This document shows, piece after piece, positions 26,290 through 34,485 of a stretch of DNA of 64,000 nucleotides; the first letter of the stretch is position 1, and every line of letters starts with the position of its first letter. The DNA is from Thalassospira alkalitolerans (GTDB lineage: Bacteria; Pseudomonadota; Alphaproteobacteria; Rhodospirillales; Thalassospiraceae), in assembly GCF_002115745.1 (NCBI RefSeq), contig NZ_JFKB01000002.1:1-64000 (forward strand). The letters run 5' to 3'. The position numbers and the translations under genes are program-made. The notes beneath the pieces were generated by a model, which was not told the origin of the DNA, did no database searches, and was given only the letters and a program-made list of their open reading frames with translations.

Positions 26290-27600
26290 ATGAGTAATCT
26301 TGATATTGGTATCGTTGGTACTCTTGTTGCGCTCGGTCTGATTGCGCTGCGTGTCCCGATCGGGGTCAGCCTTGGTCTTGTGTCGATTGGCGGGATTGCT
26401 GCGATGTTCAACGTGAATGTTGCATTTGGCATGATTTCAGCCACTCCGTTTGAATATGTCGGCCAATGGGAACTGACTGCGGCTCCGATGTTCCTTTTGA
26501 TGGGGTTCATTTGTTCCTCGACGAATATGACCAAAGGACTGTTTGAAGCGCTCAGGTTATATCTGGCGCGTCTGCCTGGTGGTCTTGCGATTGCAAGTGT
26601 GGGGGCCTGTGCCTTTTTTGCTGCAGCCGCGGGTTCAAGTGTTGCCACTGCATCGGCAATGTCGCGCATCGCCGTGCCAGAAATGTTGCGCAATAACTAT
26701 GACAAGGGACTTGCGACCGGGACGATTGCGGCGTCAGGAACATTGGGGTCTTTGATCCCGCCAAGTGTTCTTTTGATCCTGTATGGCGTGTATGCGAAGG
26801 TTTCAGTTGGTCAGCTTTTCATGGCTGGATTTATTCCCGGTGTGCTTTCTGCGCTTGTTTACATGGCTATGATCATGACCCGTGTGAAGCTGAAACCGTC
26901 ACTGGCGGGGACTGTGACAGAGTACCCGACGAAGGAAGAAAAGCGTGCGGCACTCAAGACGATCTGGCCGTTGCCTGTTCTAATCTTTTCTGTATTGGGC
27001 GGGATTTTCTCGGGCGTGTTTTCGCCGACCGAGGCCGGGGCGATTGGTGCTTTCGTTGCTGCTGTGATTGCTGCTTTACGCGGTTCTTTGACCTGGATTG
27101 CAATCAAGTCTGCCTTGCGTGATACCATTGTTGCGGCAACGGGAATTTTTGTCATTTTAATCGGGTCGGTCTTCTTTACCCGGTTCTTGGCTCTTAGTGG
27201 CCTTCCAGCCGCATTTTCCGACGCAATCCTTGGTATCAGTTCTGAGCCATGGTGGATTTTCCTTGCGGTGACAGTGATCTATGTCGTGCTGGGGATGCTG
27301 ATCGATTCAATTGGTCTTTTACTGCTGACCTTGCCTCTGATCCTGCCGCTGGTACATGGGGCAGGACTGGATCCGGTCTGGTTCGGGATTATTCTGATCA
27401 AGCTTCTTGAAATCGGACTTGTGACGCCGCCGGTTGGCTTAAACGTTTATATGATCAAGGGTGCCTTGGGGAACCTCGTCACGTTGCCGGAAGTTTTCCG
27501 GGGCGTTGGATGGTTTATCGCCATGGATTTCCTCACACTTATTATCCTTATGCTGATACCGGGCTTGTCGCTTTGGCTGCCAACGCTGGCCTATCGGTGA
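26290..27600 (+). CDS. TRAP transporter large permease (DctM family), first operon
   Basis: 436 residues, about twelve hydrophobic segments. DctM landmarks include ELTAAPMFLLMGFI near the start, AAAGSSVATASAMSRIAVPEM, GTLGSLIPPSVLLILYG and the closing LVTPPVGLNVYMIKG. It is the sodium-coupled membrane subunit that moves the ligand delivered by the binding protein at 24471. GAGGGCGAA precedes the ATG. Confidence 0.93.
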   Translation: MSNLDIGIVGTLVALGLIALRVPIGVSLGLVSIGGIAAMFNVNVAFGMISATPFEYVGQWELTAAPMFLLMGFICSSTNMTKGLFEALRLYLARLPGGLAIASVGACAFFAAAAGSSVATASAMSRIAVPEMLRNNYDKGLATGTIAASGTLGSLIPPSVLLILYGVYAKVSVGQLFMAGFIPGVLSALVYMAMIMTRVKLKPSLAGTVTEYPTKEEKRAALKTIWPLPVLIFSVLGGIFSGVFSPTEAGAIGAFVAAVIAALRGSLTWIAIKSALRDTIVAATGIFVILIGSVFFTRFLALSGLPAAFSDAILGISSEPWWIFLAVTVIYVVLGMLIDSIGLLLLTLPLILPLVHGAGLDPVWFGIILIKLLEIGLVTPPVGLNVYMIKGALGNLVTLPEVFRGVGWFIAMDFLTLIILMLIPGLSLWLPTLAYR

Positions 27601-27640
27601 TCCCATTCCCTAGAGAACTCAAAAGTTCCCCGGGGGATGG

Positions 27641-28372
27641 GTGAAACCAGTATTTGAGGAGCCAATCATTTCATCGATCATGAAAACCCGACCGAAACAG
27701 GATTGTCCGGTGACCGTTCGTATTGTTCGCAAGCAAGTTGAAAAAAGTGCCGAAACCCGCCGCCGCATTATGGAAGCGACAGTGCGTCTGCTGTTGCGGC
27801 AGGGCTATTCACGCCTGACGACCTCTGCAATTTCAAAAGAGGCTGAAGTCTCGCGCGGGGCCATGACCCATCATTATGACAGCAAGGAAGATGTCGTCAT
27901 TGCGGCCATCGAATATCAACTGAAACAGTCAATCGAAACCACCCGAAAATATGTTGATCAGAATGCGGACAGGGATTTATCGGTTGACGATATTATAGAT
28001 TATCTGTGGCGATTGATGGCGGATGGTCTGTTTTATATGACGCTTGAATACCTGCCGGAAATGCGCCACAACGCCCCTTTTAAAACTCGCCTTGTGCCTG
28101 TCATTCAGGGTTTCCACAGTTCCCTGAATGAGATTTGGGCGGTGATCTCTCGTCGCTACAATGCTGATCCCAAACATGCAGAAGTCGTTTTGAACGCAAC
28201 CATGTGTCTGTTCCGCGGGATGGTGGCACAGACGATTGTACGTTCTGATCCCGAATATTTCGATGAACTCCTGTCTTTGTGGCGTCAACTGCTCCGTCAG
28301 ATGTTCGCAACTGGATTGGAGGTTGGTAATTCTCCCCGCGTCACCAAAAAGAAGAAAGCTCATGTCTCTTAA
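27641..28372 (+). CDS. TetR-family regulator between the two TRAP operons
   Basis: 243 residues from a GTG at 27641; an ATG at 27680 (MKTRPKQD) is an alternative start. The helix-turn-helix is in TTSAISKEAEVSRGAMTHHYDSK, followed by a helical ligand-binding domain. It is a paralogue of the TetR protein at 23592. Its stop overlaps the start of the amidohydrolase gene by 11 bases, so regulator and enzyme are co-translated. It may sense the enzyme's substrate or product and control the flanking TRAP genes (inference). Confidence 0.9.
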   Translation: MKPVFEEPIISSIMKTRPKQDCPVTVRIVRKQVEKSAETRRRIMEATVRLLLRQGYSRLTTSAISKEAEVSRGAMTHHYDSKEDVVIAAIEYQLKQSIETTRKYVDQNADRDLSVDDIIDYLWRLMADGLFYMTLEYLPEMRHNAPFKTRLVPVIQGFHSSLNEIWAVISRRYNADPKHAEVVLNATMCLFRGMVAQTIVRSDPEYFDELLSLWRQLLRQMFATGLEVGNSPRVTKKKKAHVS

Positions 28373-29597
28373 ACTGATTAAAAATGCCCGTATCGTTGAT
28401 GGATCGCTGGCCGAGCCAACCGAACCGCAAAATATCCTGATTGAAGATGAGCGCGTCTGTGAAGTGTCTGCAGATGCGATGTCGCCAGATGCCGATGTCA
28501 TTGATCTGCGTGGCAAGACCATTATGCCGGGTTTGATTGATTGCCATGTGCATGTCATCGCAACGACGACCAACCTTGGCAAAAATGCCGATCTTCCAAA
28601 TTCTCTGGTTGCATTGCGTTCGGCAAAGATCATGGAACGGATGTTGATGCGTGGTTTCACGACCGTGCGTGATCTGGGGGGTGCCGATTACGGTCTGGTC
28701 GAAGCGATTGAAGAAGACTTCTTACCGGCGCCACGTCTTGTAATCTGTGGCAAGGCGCTGTCGCAAACCGGTGGTCATACGGACTACCGTGGGCGTCATA
28801 GTCTGCGTTCGGTCGACTATTATCAGAACCAGATCGGGGCGCTTGGCGTTGTTGTGAACGGCATCGACGAAGTGCGCCGCGCGGCACGTGATCAGATCAA
28901 GGGCGGTGCCGATTTTATCAAAGTGATGGCAAATGGCGGGGTTTCTTCGCCGACAGATCCGATTGCCGTGCTGGCCTTTTCAAATGAAGAGCTTAAGGCC
29001 GCAGTTGAAGAAGCCAAAAACGCACAGCTTTATGTTTCAGGGCATTTATACACTGACGAAGCCATTCGACGTGCACTTGAGTGCGGTGTTGAATCGATCG
29101 AGCACGCAAACCTGATGAAACCTGAAACAGCCAAGCTTATTTACGAAGCTGGTGCTGTCGTTATTCCGACCAATGTCACGTATGACCTGCTTGCACGCGA
29201 AGGTGCGCGTTTTGGCCTGCCTGCGGAATCCGTTGCCAAAATTGAAGATGTCCGTGGTGCCGGGCTGGCATGTCTTACGCACCTTCACAAAGCAGGTGTT
29301 GTCATGGGCTATGGTTCGGACCTGCTAGGCGAAATGCATGATCACCAATCCGAAGAATTCCTGCTGCGCGGGCGTTACCTGCCAGCCAAGGATGTTATTC
29401 GTTCTGCCACCATTGATGCAGCAAAAGTTCTGCGCAAGGAAGGCCAAATCGGTGTTATCGCGCCGGGCGCCTTTGCCGATATGATTGTTGTTGATGGCAA
29501 CCCGCTTGAAGATTTGTCGTTGTTGACCCGTCAGGGCGCGCATATGCCGCTCATCATGAAGGGCGGCAGGGTATTCAAAAATATCGGCTCTTTGTAA
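28362..29597 (+). CDS. Metal-dependent amidohydrolase (Xaa-Pro dipeptidase/imidazolonepropionase-like)
   Basis: 411 residues from the ATG at 28362, inside the end of the TetR gene with AAGAAAG upstream. The amidohydrolase superfamily metal site is complete: DCHVHV gives His62 and His64, FIKVMANGG a probable carboxylated Lys, SGHLYTDEA and ESIEHANLM two further His, and YGSDLLGEMH the catalytic Asp. This subgroup hydrolyses N-acyl amino acids, Xaa-Pro peptides or cyclic amides. Placed between two TRAP operons, it probably acts on the imported compound in the cytoplasm. The exact substrate is open. Confidence 0.88.
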   Translation: MSLKLIKNARIVDGSLAEPTEPQNILIEDERVCEVSADAMSPDADVIDLRGKTIMPGLIDCHVHVIATTTNLGKNADLPNSLVALRSAKIMERMLMRGFTTVRDLGGADYGLVEAIEEDFLPAPRLVICGKALSQTGGHTDYRGRHSLRSVDYYQNQIGALGVVVNGIDEVRRAARDQIKGGADFIKVMANGGVSSPTDPIAVLAFSNEELKAAVEEAKNAQLYVSGHLYTDEAIRRALECGVESIEHANLMKPETAKLIYEAGAVVIPTNVTYDLLAREGARFGLPAESVAKIEDVRGAGLACLTHLHKAGVVMGYGSDLLGEMHDHQSEEFLLRGRYLPAKDVIRSATIDAAKVLRKEGQIGVIAPGAFADMIVVDGNPLEDLSLLTRQGAHMPLIMKGGRVFKNIGSL

Positions 29598-29641
29598 GGC
29601 CGGTTACGTGATCGCTTAACTTAACCATAAAGGAAAGTGCT

Positions 29642-30631
29642 ATGAAGAATATTACCCTGCCGGTCCTTGCTGTCGTATTTGGGATCGGTGCCACCAGTGC
29701 CCGGGCGGACGTTAACCTGGATATGTCGAGTGAATATCCCGTTACCTCCATTCATGGGCAGACCGCTGATTTTTTTGTAAAAACGCTTAAGGAAGAGACT
29801 GGCGGCGAGGTGAATGTCACAGTTCATCACGGTGGCGCGCTGGGCTATAAGTCGGTCGATCATTATGATGCCGTTGGGGATGGCGCGGTGCAGCTTGCAT
29901 CTTCCTTCTCCGGCGCATGGTCTGGCATTAATCCTATTTTTCTGGTCTCTTCATTGCCTTTCCTTGCGACATCTATCGAAGATACGAAAAAACTTTATGA
30001 AGCAACCCGTCCGTATTACGAGCAGGTGCTTGAAGACGACAATCAGCTCTTTCTCTATGCGGCACCTTGGCCTGCATCGGGCTTTTGGGCCCATAAGCCG
30101 ATTGATAGTGCCGAGGCTCTTAAAGGGCTGAAAATCCGTACATTCGATGCGCCGGGCACTAAAACCCTGCAGAATGCAGGGGCGTCTCCGGTTCAACTGA
30201 GCTGGGGCGACATTATCCCGCAGCTGACGACAAACGGCATCGATGGTGTTCTGACCTCTGCTGATGGGGGTGTCGGGTCGCAGTTTTGGGAATATCTGTC
30301 GAACTTCACGGAAGTAAATTATGCATTGCCGTTGCAGGTTACGCATATGAACCGTGATGCGTTTGACGATCTTAGTGATTCAGAACAAAAGGCGGTTCTT
30401 GATGCCGCGAAAAAGGCCGAAGCCTATGGCTGGGAGGCGTTGGAAGATCGGGTCAAGGGCAACTATGCGAAATTGGCTGAGAATGACGTAACCGTCACAA
30501 CGAATATATCCCCGGGTCTGCTCTCTGTCTTGAAAACGTCTTCTGCACCAGAAGTCGAAAAGTGGAAAGAGCGGGTTGGTGATGATGCACTTACACTGCT
30601 CGATACGTATCAAAAGTTGCTTGAACAGTAA
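29642..30631 (+). CDS. TRAP transporter substrate-binding protein (DctP family), second operon
   Basis: 329 residues with a signal peptide of about 23 residues ending ARA-DV. AAGGAAAG precedes the ATG. DctP traits are GLKIRTFDAPGTKTL with the ligand-binding Arg, the aromatic W in QLSWGDIIPQL and NGIDGVLTS. It is only distantly like the first operon's binding protein, so the ligands probably differ. It is 44 bases after the amidohydrolase gene and followed by a long hairpin that reaches the annotated start of the next gene. Confidence 0.92.
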   Translation: MKNITLPVLAVVFGIGATSARADVNLDMSSEYPVTSIHGQTADFFVKTLKEETGGEVNVTVHHGGALGYKSVDHYDAVGDGAVQLASSFSGAWSGINPIFLVSSLPFLATSIEDTKKLYEATRPYYEQVLEDDNQLFLYAAPWPASGFWAHKPIDSAEALKGLKIRTFDAPGTKTLQNAGASPVQLSWGDIIPQLTTNGIDGVLTSADGGVGSQFWEYLSNFTEVNYALPLQVTHMNRDAFDDLSDSEQKAVLDAAKKAEAYGWEALEDRVKGNYAKLAENDVTVTTNISPGLLSVLKTSSAPEVEKWKERVGDDALTLLDTYQKLLEQ

Positions 30632-30653
30632 GTCTGAAAGCGCAGGGACCTTG

Positions 30654-30682
30654 TGTCAGGCATGGTTCGACCATGTCTGACA
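30654..30682 (+). other. Hairpin covering the start of the second DctQ gene
   Basis: TGTCAGgCATGGT pairs with ACCATGtCTGACA around a TCG loop, 12 of 13 positions. The ATG of the DctQ gene at 30673 lies in the 3' arm, so the hairpin could lower permease translation relative to the binding protein. Confidence 0.65.
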
Positions 30683-31209
30683 TTTTGAACGTGGATGATA
30701 TGATGTCCTTCTTCGTTAAGTTTGTTGAGAGATTGTCTTGGTTAGGCGCATACCTTGCGGCGATTACGTTGGTCGGGATGGTGTCTTTCATTCTGCTTGA
30801 AATCGTATTGCGCACTGTCTTTGACAGTTCGACCTTCGTCATGGACGAAATGGTCGGCTACGGTGTTGCCGCGACCACTTTTCTTGCATTGCCTTATGCG
30901 CTGGGCGAGGGAAATATCATTCGTGTTGAATTGTTATTCAGCCATGTATCGGCCAGAAAGCGCAAACTGCTTGAAATGTTCAGTTGTTTGGTCGGGCTTG
31001 TTGTTACCTGTGTCCTGATTTCATTTGTCTGGATACGGGTGGCGCGAGCATGGTCACGAAATTCAGTAAGCAGCAGCATTGCAGAAATTCCGATGTGGAT
31101 TCCCCAGGGGATTATCCTAGCTGGATTATGTCTGCTGTTTCTTCAGTTGATTGCATTGCTGATCCGGCAATTTACCAAGGAACCAAAGCCGGATGTCGAA
31201 GTGCGATAG
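30673..31209 (+). CDS. TRAP transporter small permease (DctQ family), second operon
   Basis: 178 residues, four transmembrane helices, with the DctQ pattern IVLRTVFDSSTFVMDEMVGYG and EGNIIRVELLFSHV. The first ATG is at 30673 inside a hairpin and has no clear ribosome site. An ATG at 30700 (MMSFFVKFVERL), after GTGGAT, is a possible true start that would trim nine residues without touching the first helix. The large permease follows about 50 bases later. Confidence 0.9.
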   Translation: MSDILNVDDMMSFFVKFVERLSWLGAYLAAITLVGMVSFILLEIVLRTVFDSSTFVMDEMVGYGVAATTFLALPYALGEGNIIRVELLFSHVSARKRKLLEMFSCLVGLVVTCVLISFVWIRVARAWSRNSVSSSIAEIPMWIPQGIILAGLCLLFLQLIALLIRQFTKEPKPDVEVR

Positions 31210-31258
31210 TTCTTTATCGTTTCGGCATTGAACAGGTTACCGGAGAATAAATTTTACC

Positions 31259-32569
31259 ATGGACGCACTTCTTTCTGCGGGACTTGTCCTTGCTCTGATT
31301 TTTCTGTTTCTTGGAATGGGAGTTTGGATATTCGTCGGGCTGCTGTTTGTCAGCGGTGCCTCGCTCGCGCTTGTTGCAGGCATGGATATTCAGCGAATTG
31401 GCACGATTGCGGCCAATATCGTTTATCGGTATTCGTCAACTTGGGAACTTGCCGCCATTCCGATGTTCATCTGGATGGGAGAGATCATTTTTCGGACAGA
31501 CATTTCCGATCGTATCTTCCGCGGTTTGACGCCCTTTGTGAACTGGTTGCCCGGGCGCTTGCTTCATACCAACGTTCTGGGCTGTACAATGTTTGCGGCT
31601 GTTAGTGGATCGAGTGCGGCGACAGCGGCCACAGTGGGCAAAATCACAACGAGCGAACTTTCAAGGCGAGGATACGACCAAGCGCTGTCATTGGGATCGC
31701 TTGCCGGTGCGGGCAGTTTCGGTCTTTTAATCCCGCCATCGATTGTCATGATTGTTTACGGGATTCTGGCTGAAGTTTCGATCAGCCGTCTCTTTGCTGC
31801 CGGTGTGCTGCCGGGCATTATGATTGCTTTTTTGTTCTCGGCTTACATTGTGTTCCGGGCTGTCATGAAGCCGGAGATTGCGCCAAAGGCGGATACGCAA
31901 TTTGATTTGCGCCAGTTTGGTGCCGCATTTGTCGATTTACTTCCTATCATTTCACTGATGGTGATTGTGTTAGGGGCCATTTATTCCGGTATTGCAACCC
32001 CGTCTGAGGCTGCTGCTGTTGGTGTCTTTGGTGCGATTGTCATCACTGTGTTTTTGCGTCAGTTCTCATTTTCGATGCTTGTGCGGACATTGCTTGGTGC
32101 CGTGGTCAGCAGTGCAATGATTTGCTCGATCCTGGTTGCTGCGGCCTTTCTGTCGACGGCGATGGGGTATCTGCATATTCCAACCGAAATAGCTCATGCG
32201 ATTGGTGAACTGCAACTTTCACCTGAAATGCTCATTGTTGTTCTGACCTTATTCTATCTTGTGCTGGGGCTTTTCCTTGATGGTGTTTCGATCATCGTCA
32301 TGAGCCTGCCAATCACTTTGCCGCTTGCGCTTCAGGCGGGGATTGATCCGGTGTGGTTTGGCATCTTCCTGATTGTTACCGTTGAACTTGGTCAGATCAC
32401 GCCACCGGTCGGTTTCAATCTTTTTATCCTGCAAAGTCTGACGGGGCAGCCCGTCGGACGCGTGGCACTTTATGCTCTACCATTTTTCATCCTGATGCTT
32501 GGTGCGATAGCACTACTTGTCTGGTTTCCTGAAATTGCTCTTTGGTTGCCCGGGGTTCTTTATGACTGA
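31259..32569 (+). CDS. TRAP transporter large permease (DctM family), second operon
   Basis: 436 residues, the same length as the first operon's permease. DctM landmarks are STWELAAIPMFIWMGE, AAVSGSSAATAATVGKI, GAGSFGLLIPPSIVMIVYG and GQITPPVGFNLFILQ. Its last eight bases overlap the next gene, whose ATG is at 32562. It is the sodium-coupled subunit paired with the binding protein at 29642. Confidence 0.93.
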   Translation: MDALLSAGLVLALIFLFLGMGVWIFVGLLFVSGASLALVAGMDIQRIGTIAANIVYRYSSTWELAAIPMFIWMGEIIFRTDISDRIFRGLTPFVNWLPGRLLHTNVLGCTMFAAVSGSSAATAATVGKITTSELSRRGYDQALSLGSLAGAGSFGLLIPPSIVMIVYGILAEVSISRLFAAGVLPGIMIAFLFSAYIVFRAVMKPEIAPKADTQFDLRQFGAAFVDLLPIISLMVIVLGAIYSGIATPSEAAAVGVFGAIVITVFLRQFSFSMLVRTLLGAVVSSAMICSILVAAAFLSTAMGYLHIPTEIAHAIGELQLSPEMLIVVLTLFYLVLGLFLDGVSIIVMSLPITLPLALQAGIDPVWFGIFLIVTVELGQITPPVGFNLFILQSLTGQPVGRVALYALPFFILMLGAIALLVWFPEIALWLPGVLYD

Positions 32570-33050
32570 TATTGTTTTTGGCCGATTGGCCGCTGCCTAT
32601 GCGTCCTCGGCGCAGCCTCAATCTTCGTATGATTTTGTTGCCGAACTTTTGACCGATAGGTTCGGTCCACGCCTGATGACATTCTTTGCCTGGAGTCAGG
32701 GCAATGATCTTTGTGAACGGGTCTGGTCAAACAATCCGGAAAAATATCCAGTTTCAATTGGAAAAAAGATGGGGCCGACTGATTGGGGGAAGACAGTCTT
32801 GCATGAAAAAATGCCGTGGTTTGGTGAAGATGAAACCGCCATGCGCGGGGCATTTCCCGATTATGAGCTGATCAAAAGCGTTGGGTGTGCTTCGTGCCTC
32901 AGCGCACCGGTTGTTGCGAGTGGCCAGTCTATCGGTGCCATTAGTATCTTGCACGAAGAAGGCGTCTACAAGTCATCTGATTTGGATGATCTCACGGCGC
33001 TTTCCGCATTGCTTGTCGTGCCGCTTCTTTTGCGTCGTCCCGGTTCCTAA
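32562..33050 (+). CDS. GAF-domain protein at the end of the second TRAP operon
   Basis: 162 residues from the ATG at 32562, overlapping the permease stop. One GAF domain fills the protein. The core (SCLSAPVVASGQSIGAISILHEEG) and the closing DLDDLTALSALL helix are typical of small-molecule-binding GAF proteins. Two nearby Cys (VGCASC) recall free-methionine sulfoxide reductases, but the full pattern of that family is not evident. Being co-translated with a TRAP permease suggests that it binds the imported compound or a related signal. Function unproven. Confidence 0.75.
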   Translation: MTDIVFGRLAAAYASSAQPQSSYDFVAELLTDRFGPRLMTFFAWSQGNDLCERVWSNNPEKYPVSIGKKMGPTDWGKTVLHEKMPWFGEDETAMRGAFPDYELIKSVGCASCLSAPVVASGQSIGAISILHEEGVYKSSDLDDLTALSALLVVPLLLRRPGS

Positions 33051-33276
33051 ATATAGGGGCGTCTGTATTTCACATTCTGCCTGTGTCTGGGAAAAGAAGT
33101 GTCACTTTCCGATCACCCAGTGACATATTTTTAATATGATATGACTATATGATAATTCTGATTGCGCGATAAAGTACAGGGTGCCTTTTGGCATGTTTTT
33201 CATCGTTGGGGATATAGGGCTCATTTTTGGGTGAGGTATATCTACCGCGACACAAGGGCTCTTGTCGGAGGTGCTT

Positions 33277-34299
33277 TCACAGGTTTTCCGCGATGAGGAT
33301 TTCTATTCGGATGCGTTCTTGTGAGGCTAATGTCTCGCGGTTTTCGCACTGGGCCCTGAGGGTTCGGACCGCGCTGCGCACAATGTGTCCTGGATCCTGA
33401 TTAATTAGTGCATCAAGTGTATTTGCGCGCAGTGCCTGCTCTGTCGAGGGCGTGCGTTCGTGGGCAATTGTGACGATTTTTTCTTTACCGCGCAGGCTTT
33501 GGGCGAAGCCAATTGCGACGCGTGCTTCGGAACCCATGATGTAAAGTCCAACAATGTCTTTGTGGGCCGCAAAGGCATTCGTCAGGACAAGGTTTGTCCG
33601 TTCCGGGGTGCCATGGGTTTCAAGTGTTGGCAGTGCGTGGAATTGAGGATAGCCACGGCTCATTATCCGATCAAAGCCAAGGCGACGCTCCAGGCTGTCA
33701 CGGGACTGCATTGTCTCAGCCAAAACCAGGATCGAACCCGCGGTGTTGCCAAGGAAGCGCGCCATGAGGCGCCCGGCCGTTGCCCCCGCGGCGATGTTGT
33801 CTATCCCGACAAAAGACTGGCTGTCTTCTTCCTGCTGGTTGGATATGAAGGCCACAGTCTGGATGCCCCGTTCTCGCATGCGATAGAGCGCATCGCGAAT
33901 TTGTGGGGTTTCAGGGGCCATGATGGCGATACCATCATAGTCATTGGCTGACAGGCGAGACAGTGCTTTGGCCGCTTGATGCGGATCATGTTCATTGATG
34001 CGAACAACTTTTGTTTCGATCATTTCCGCCCGGCTGGCCTGGCCGAATTCGCAAATGTGCTTGATGATCACGTCGAGGAATTCGTCGCCTGAGCGCGGCA
34101 GCACGAAACCAAACCGGTATCCCTTTTGGCGGGCCAAAGTGGCTGCGACCTGATTTCTTTGAAACCCGATGCGTTCAATTGCCGCGTTGACGGCGTCGAC
34201 GGTTTTCTGTCTGACCCCGGAGCGTCCATTGAGTACGCGATCTACCGTTGCAAGGCTGACGCCGGCCGCTTTGGCAAGGTCTTTGGTGGTCGGTCTCAT
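33277..34299 (-). CDS. LacI-family transcription regulator
   Basis: 340 residues. The N-terminal LacI DNA-binding domain is textbook (TTKDLAKAAGVSLATVDRVLNGRSGVRQ), followed by a hinge and a periplasmic-binding-like effector domain of the sugar/polyol type (about 60-340). It is divergent from the ABC/DhaKL operon. Two matching palindromes lie between the genes at 34371-34390 and 34401-34420, so it most likely represses that operon until the transported sugar or polyol binds. Confidence 0.92.
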   Translation of the reverse strand: MRPTTKDLAKAAGVSLATVDRVLNGRSGVRQKTVDAVNAAIERIGFQRNQVAATLARQKGYRFGFVLPRSGDEFLDVIIKHICEFGQASRAEMIETKVVRINEHDPHQAAKALSRLSANDYDGIAIMAPETPQIRDALYRMRERGIQTVAFISNQQEEDSQSFVGIDNIAAGATAGRLMARFLGNTAGSILVLAETMQSRDSLERRLGFDRIMSRGYPQFHALPTLETHGTPERTNLVLTNAFAAHKDIVGLYIMGSEARVAIGFAQSLRGKEKIVTIAHERTPSTEQALRANTLDALINQDPGHIVRSAVRTLRAQCENRETLASQERIRIEILIAENL

Positions 34300-34370
34300 C
34301 TGTTTTCAGGCCCAAACCGGTTTCATTTTTCAGTGTTAGCTTCAACTATTTAGCGTGTGATCGCAAGAGG

Positions 34371-34390
34371 TATGAGGTGCGTAACTCATA
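34371..34390. promoter_or_regulatory. LacI-type operator palindrome 1
   Basis: TATGAGGTGCGTAACTCATA is a 20-base palindrome matching at 8 of 10 arm positions with a central GC/GT step. It lies between the LacI gene and the binding-protein gene. Its centre is exactly 30 bases (about three helix turns) from the second palindrome. Confidence 0.75.
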
Positions 34391-34400
34391 AATTGGTCTT

Positions 34401-34420
34401 TTTGAGGTGCGTACCTCAAA
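34401..34420. promoter_or_regulatory. LacI-type operator palindrome 2
   Basis: TTTGAGGTGCGTACCTCAAA matches at 9 of 10 arm positions and shares the core TGAGGTGCGTA with the first operator. Spacing and similarity point to two bound dimers on one DNA face controlling the divergent promoters. Confidence 0.78.
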
Positions 34421-34485
34421 AACTTGTGGTAGAAGTGCTGCTGTCGCTGAGAAGCTGCGACGTTCCAAAGGGAGGAAAAAACAAA

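Noticed and set aside
33101-33124. GTCACT/AGTGAC inverted repeat after the GAF gene
   Set aside because: A six-base stem with a 12-base loop and only a scattered T run is too weak to call a terminator.
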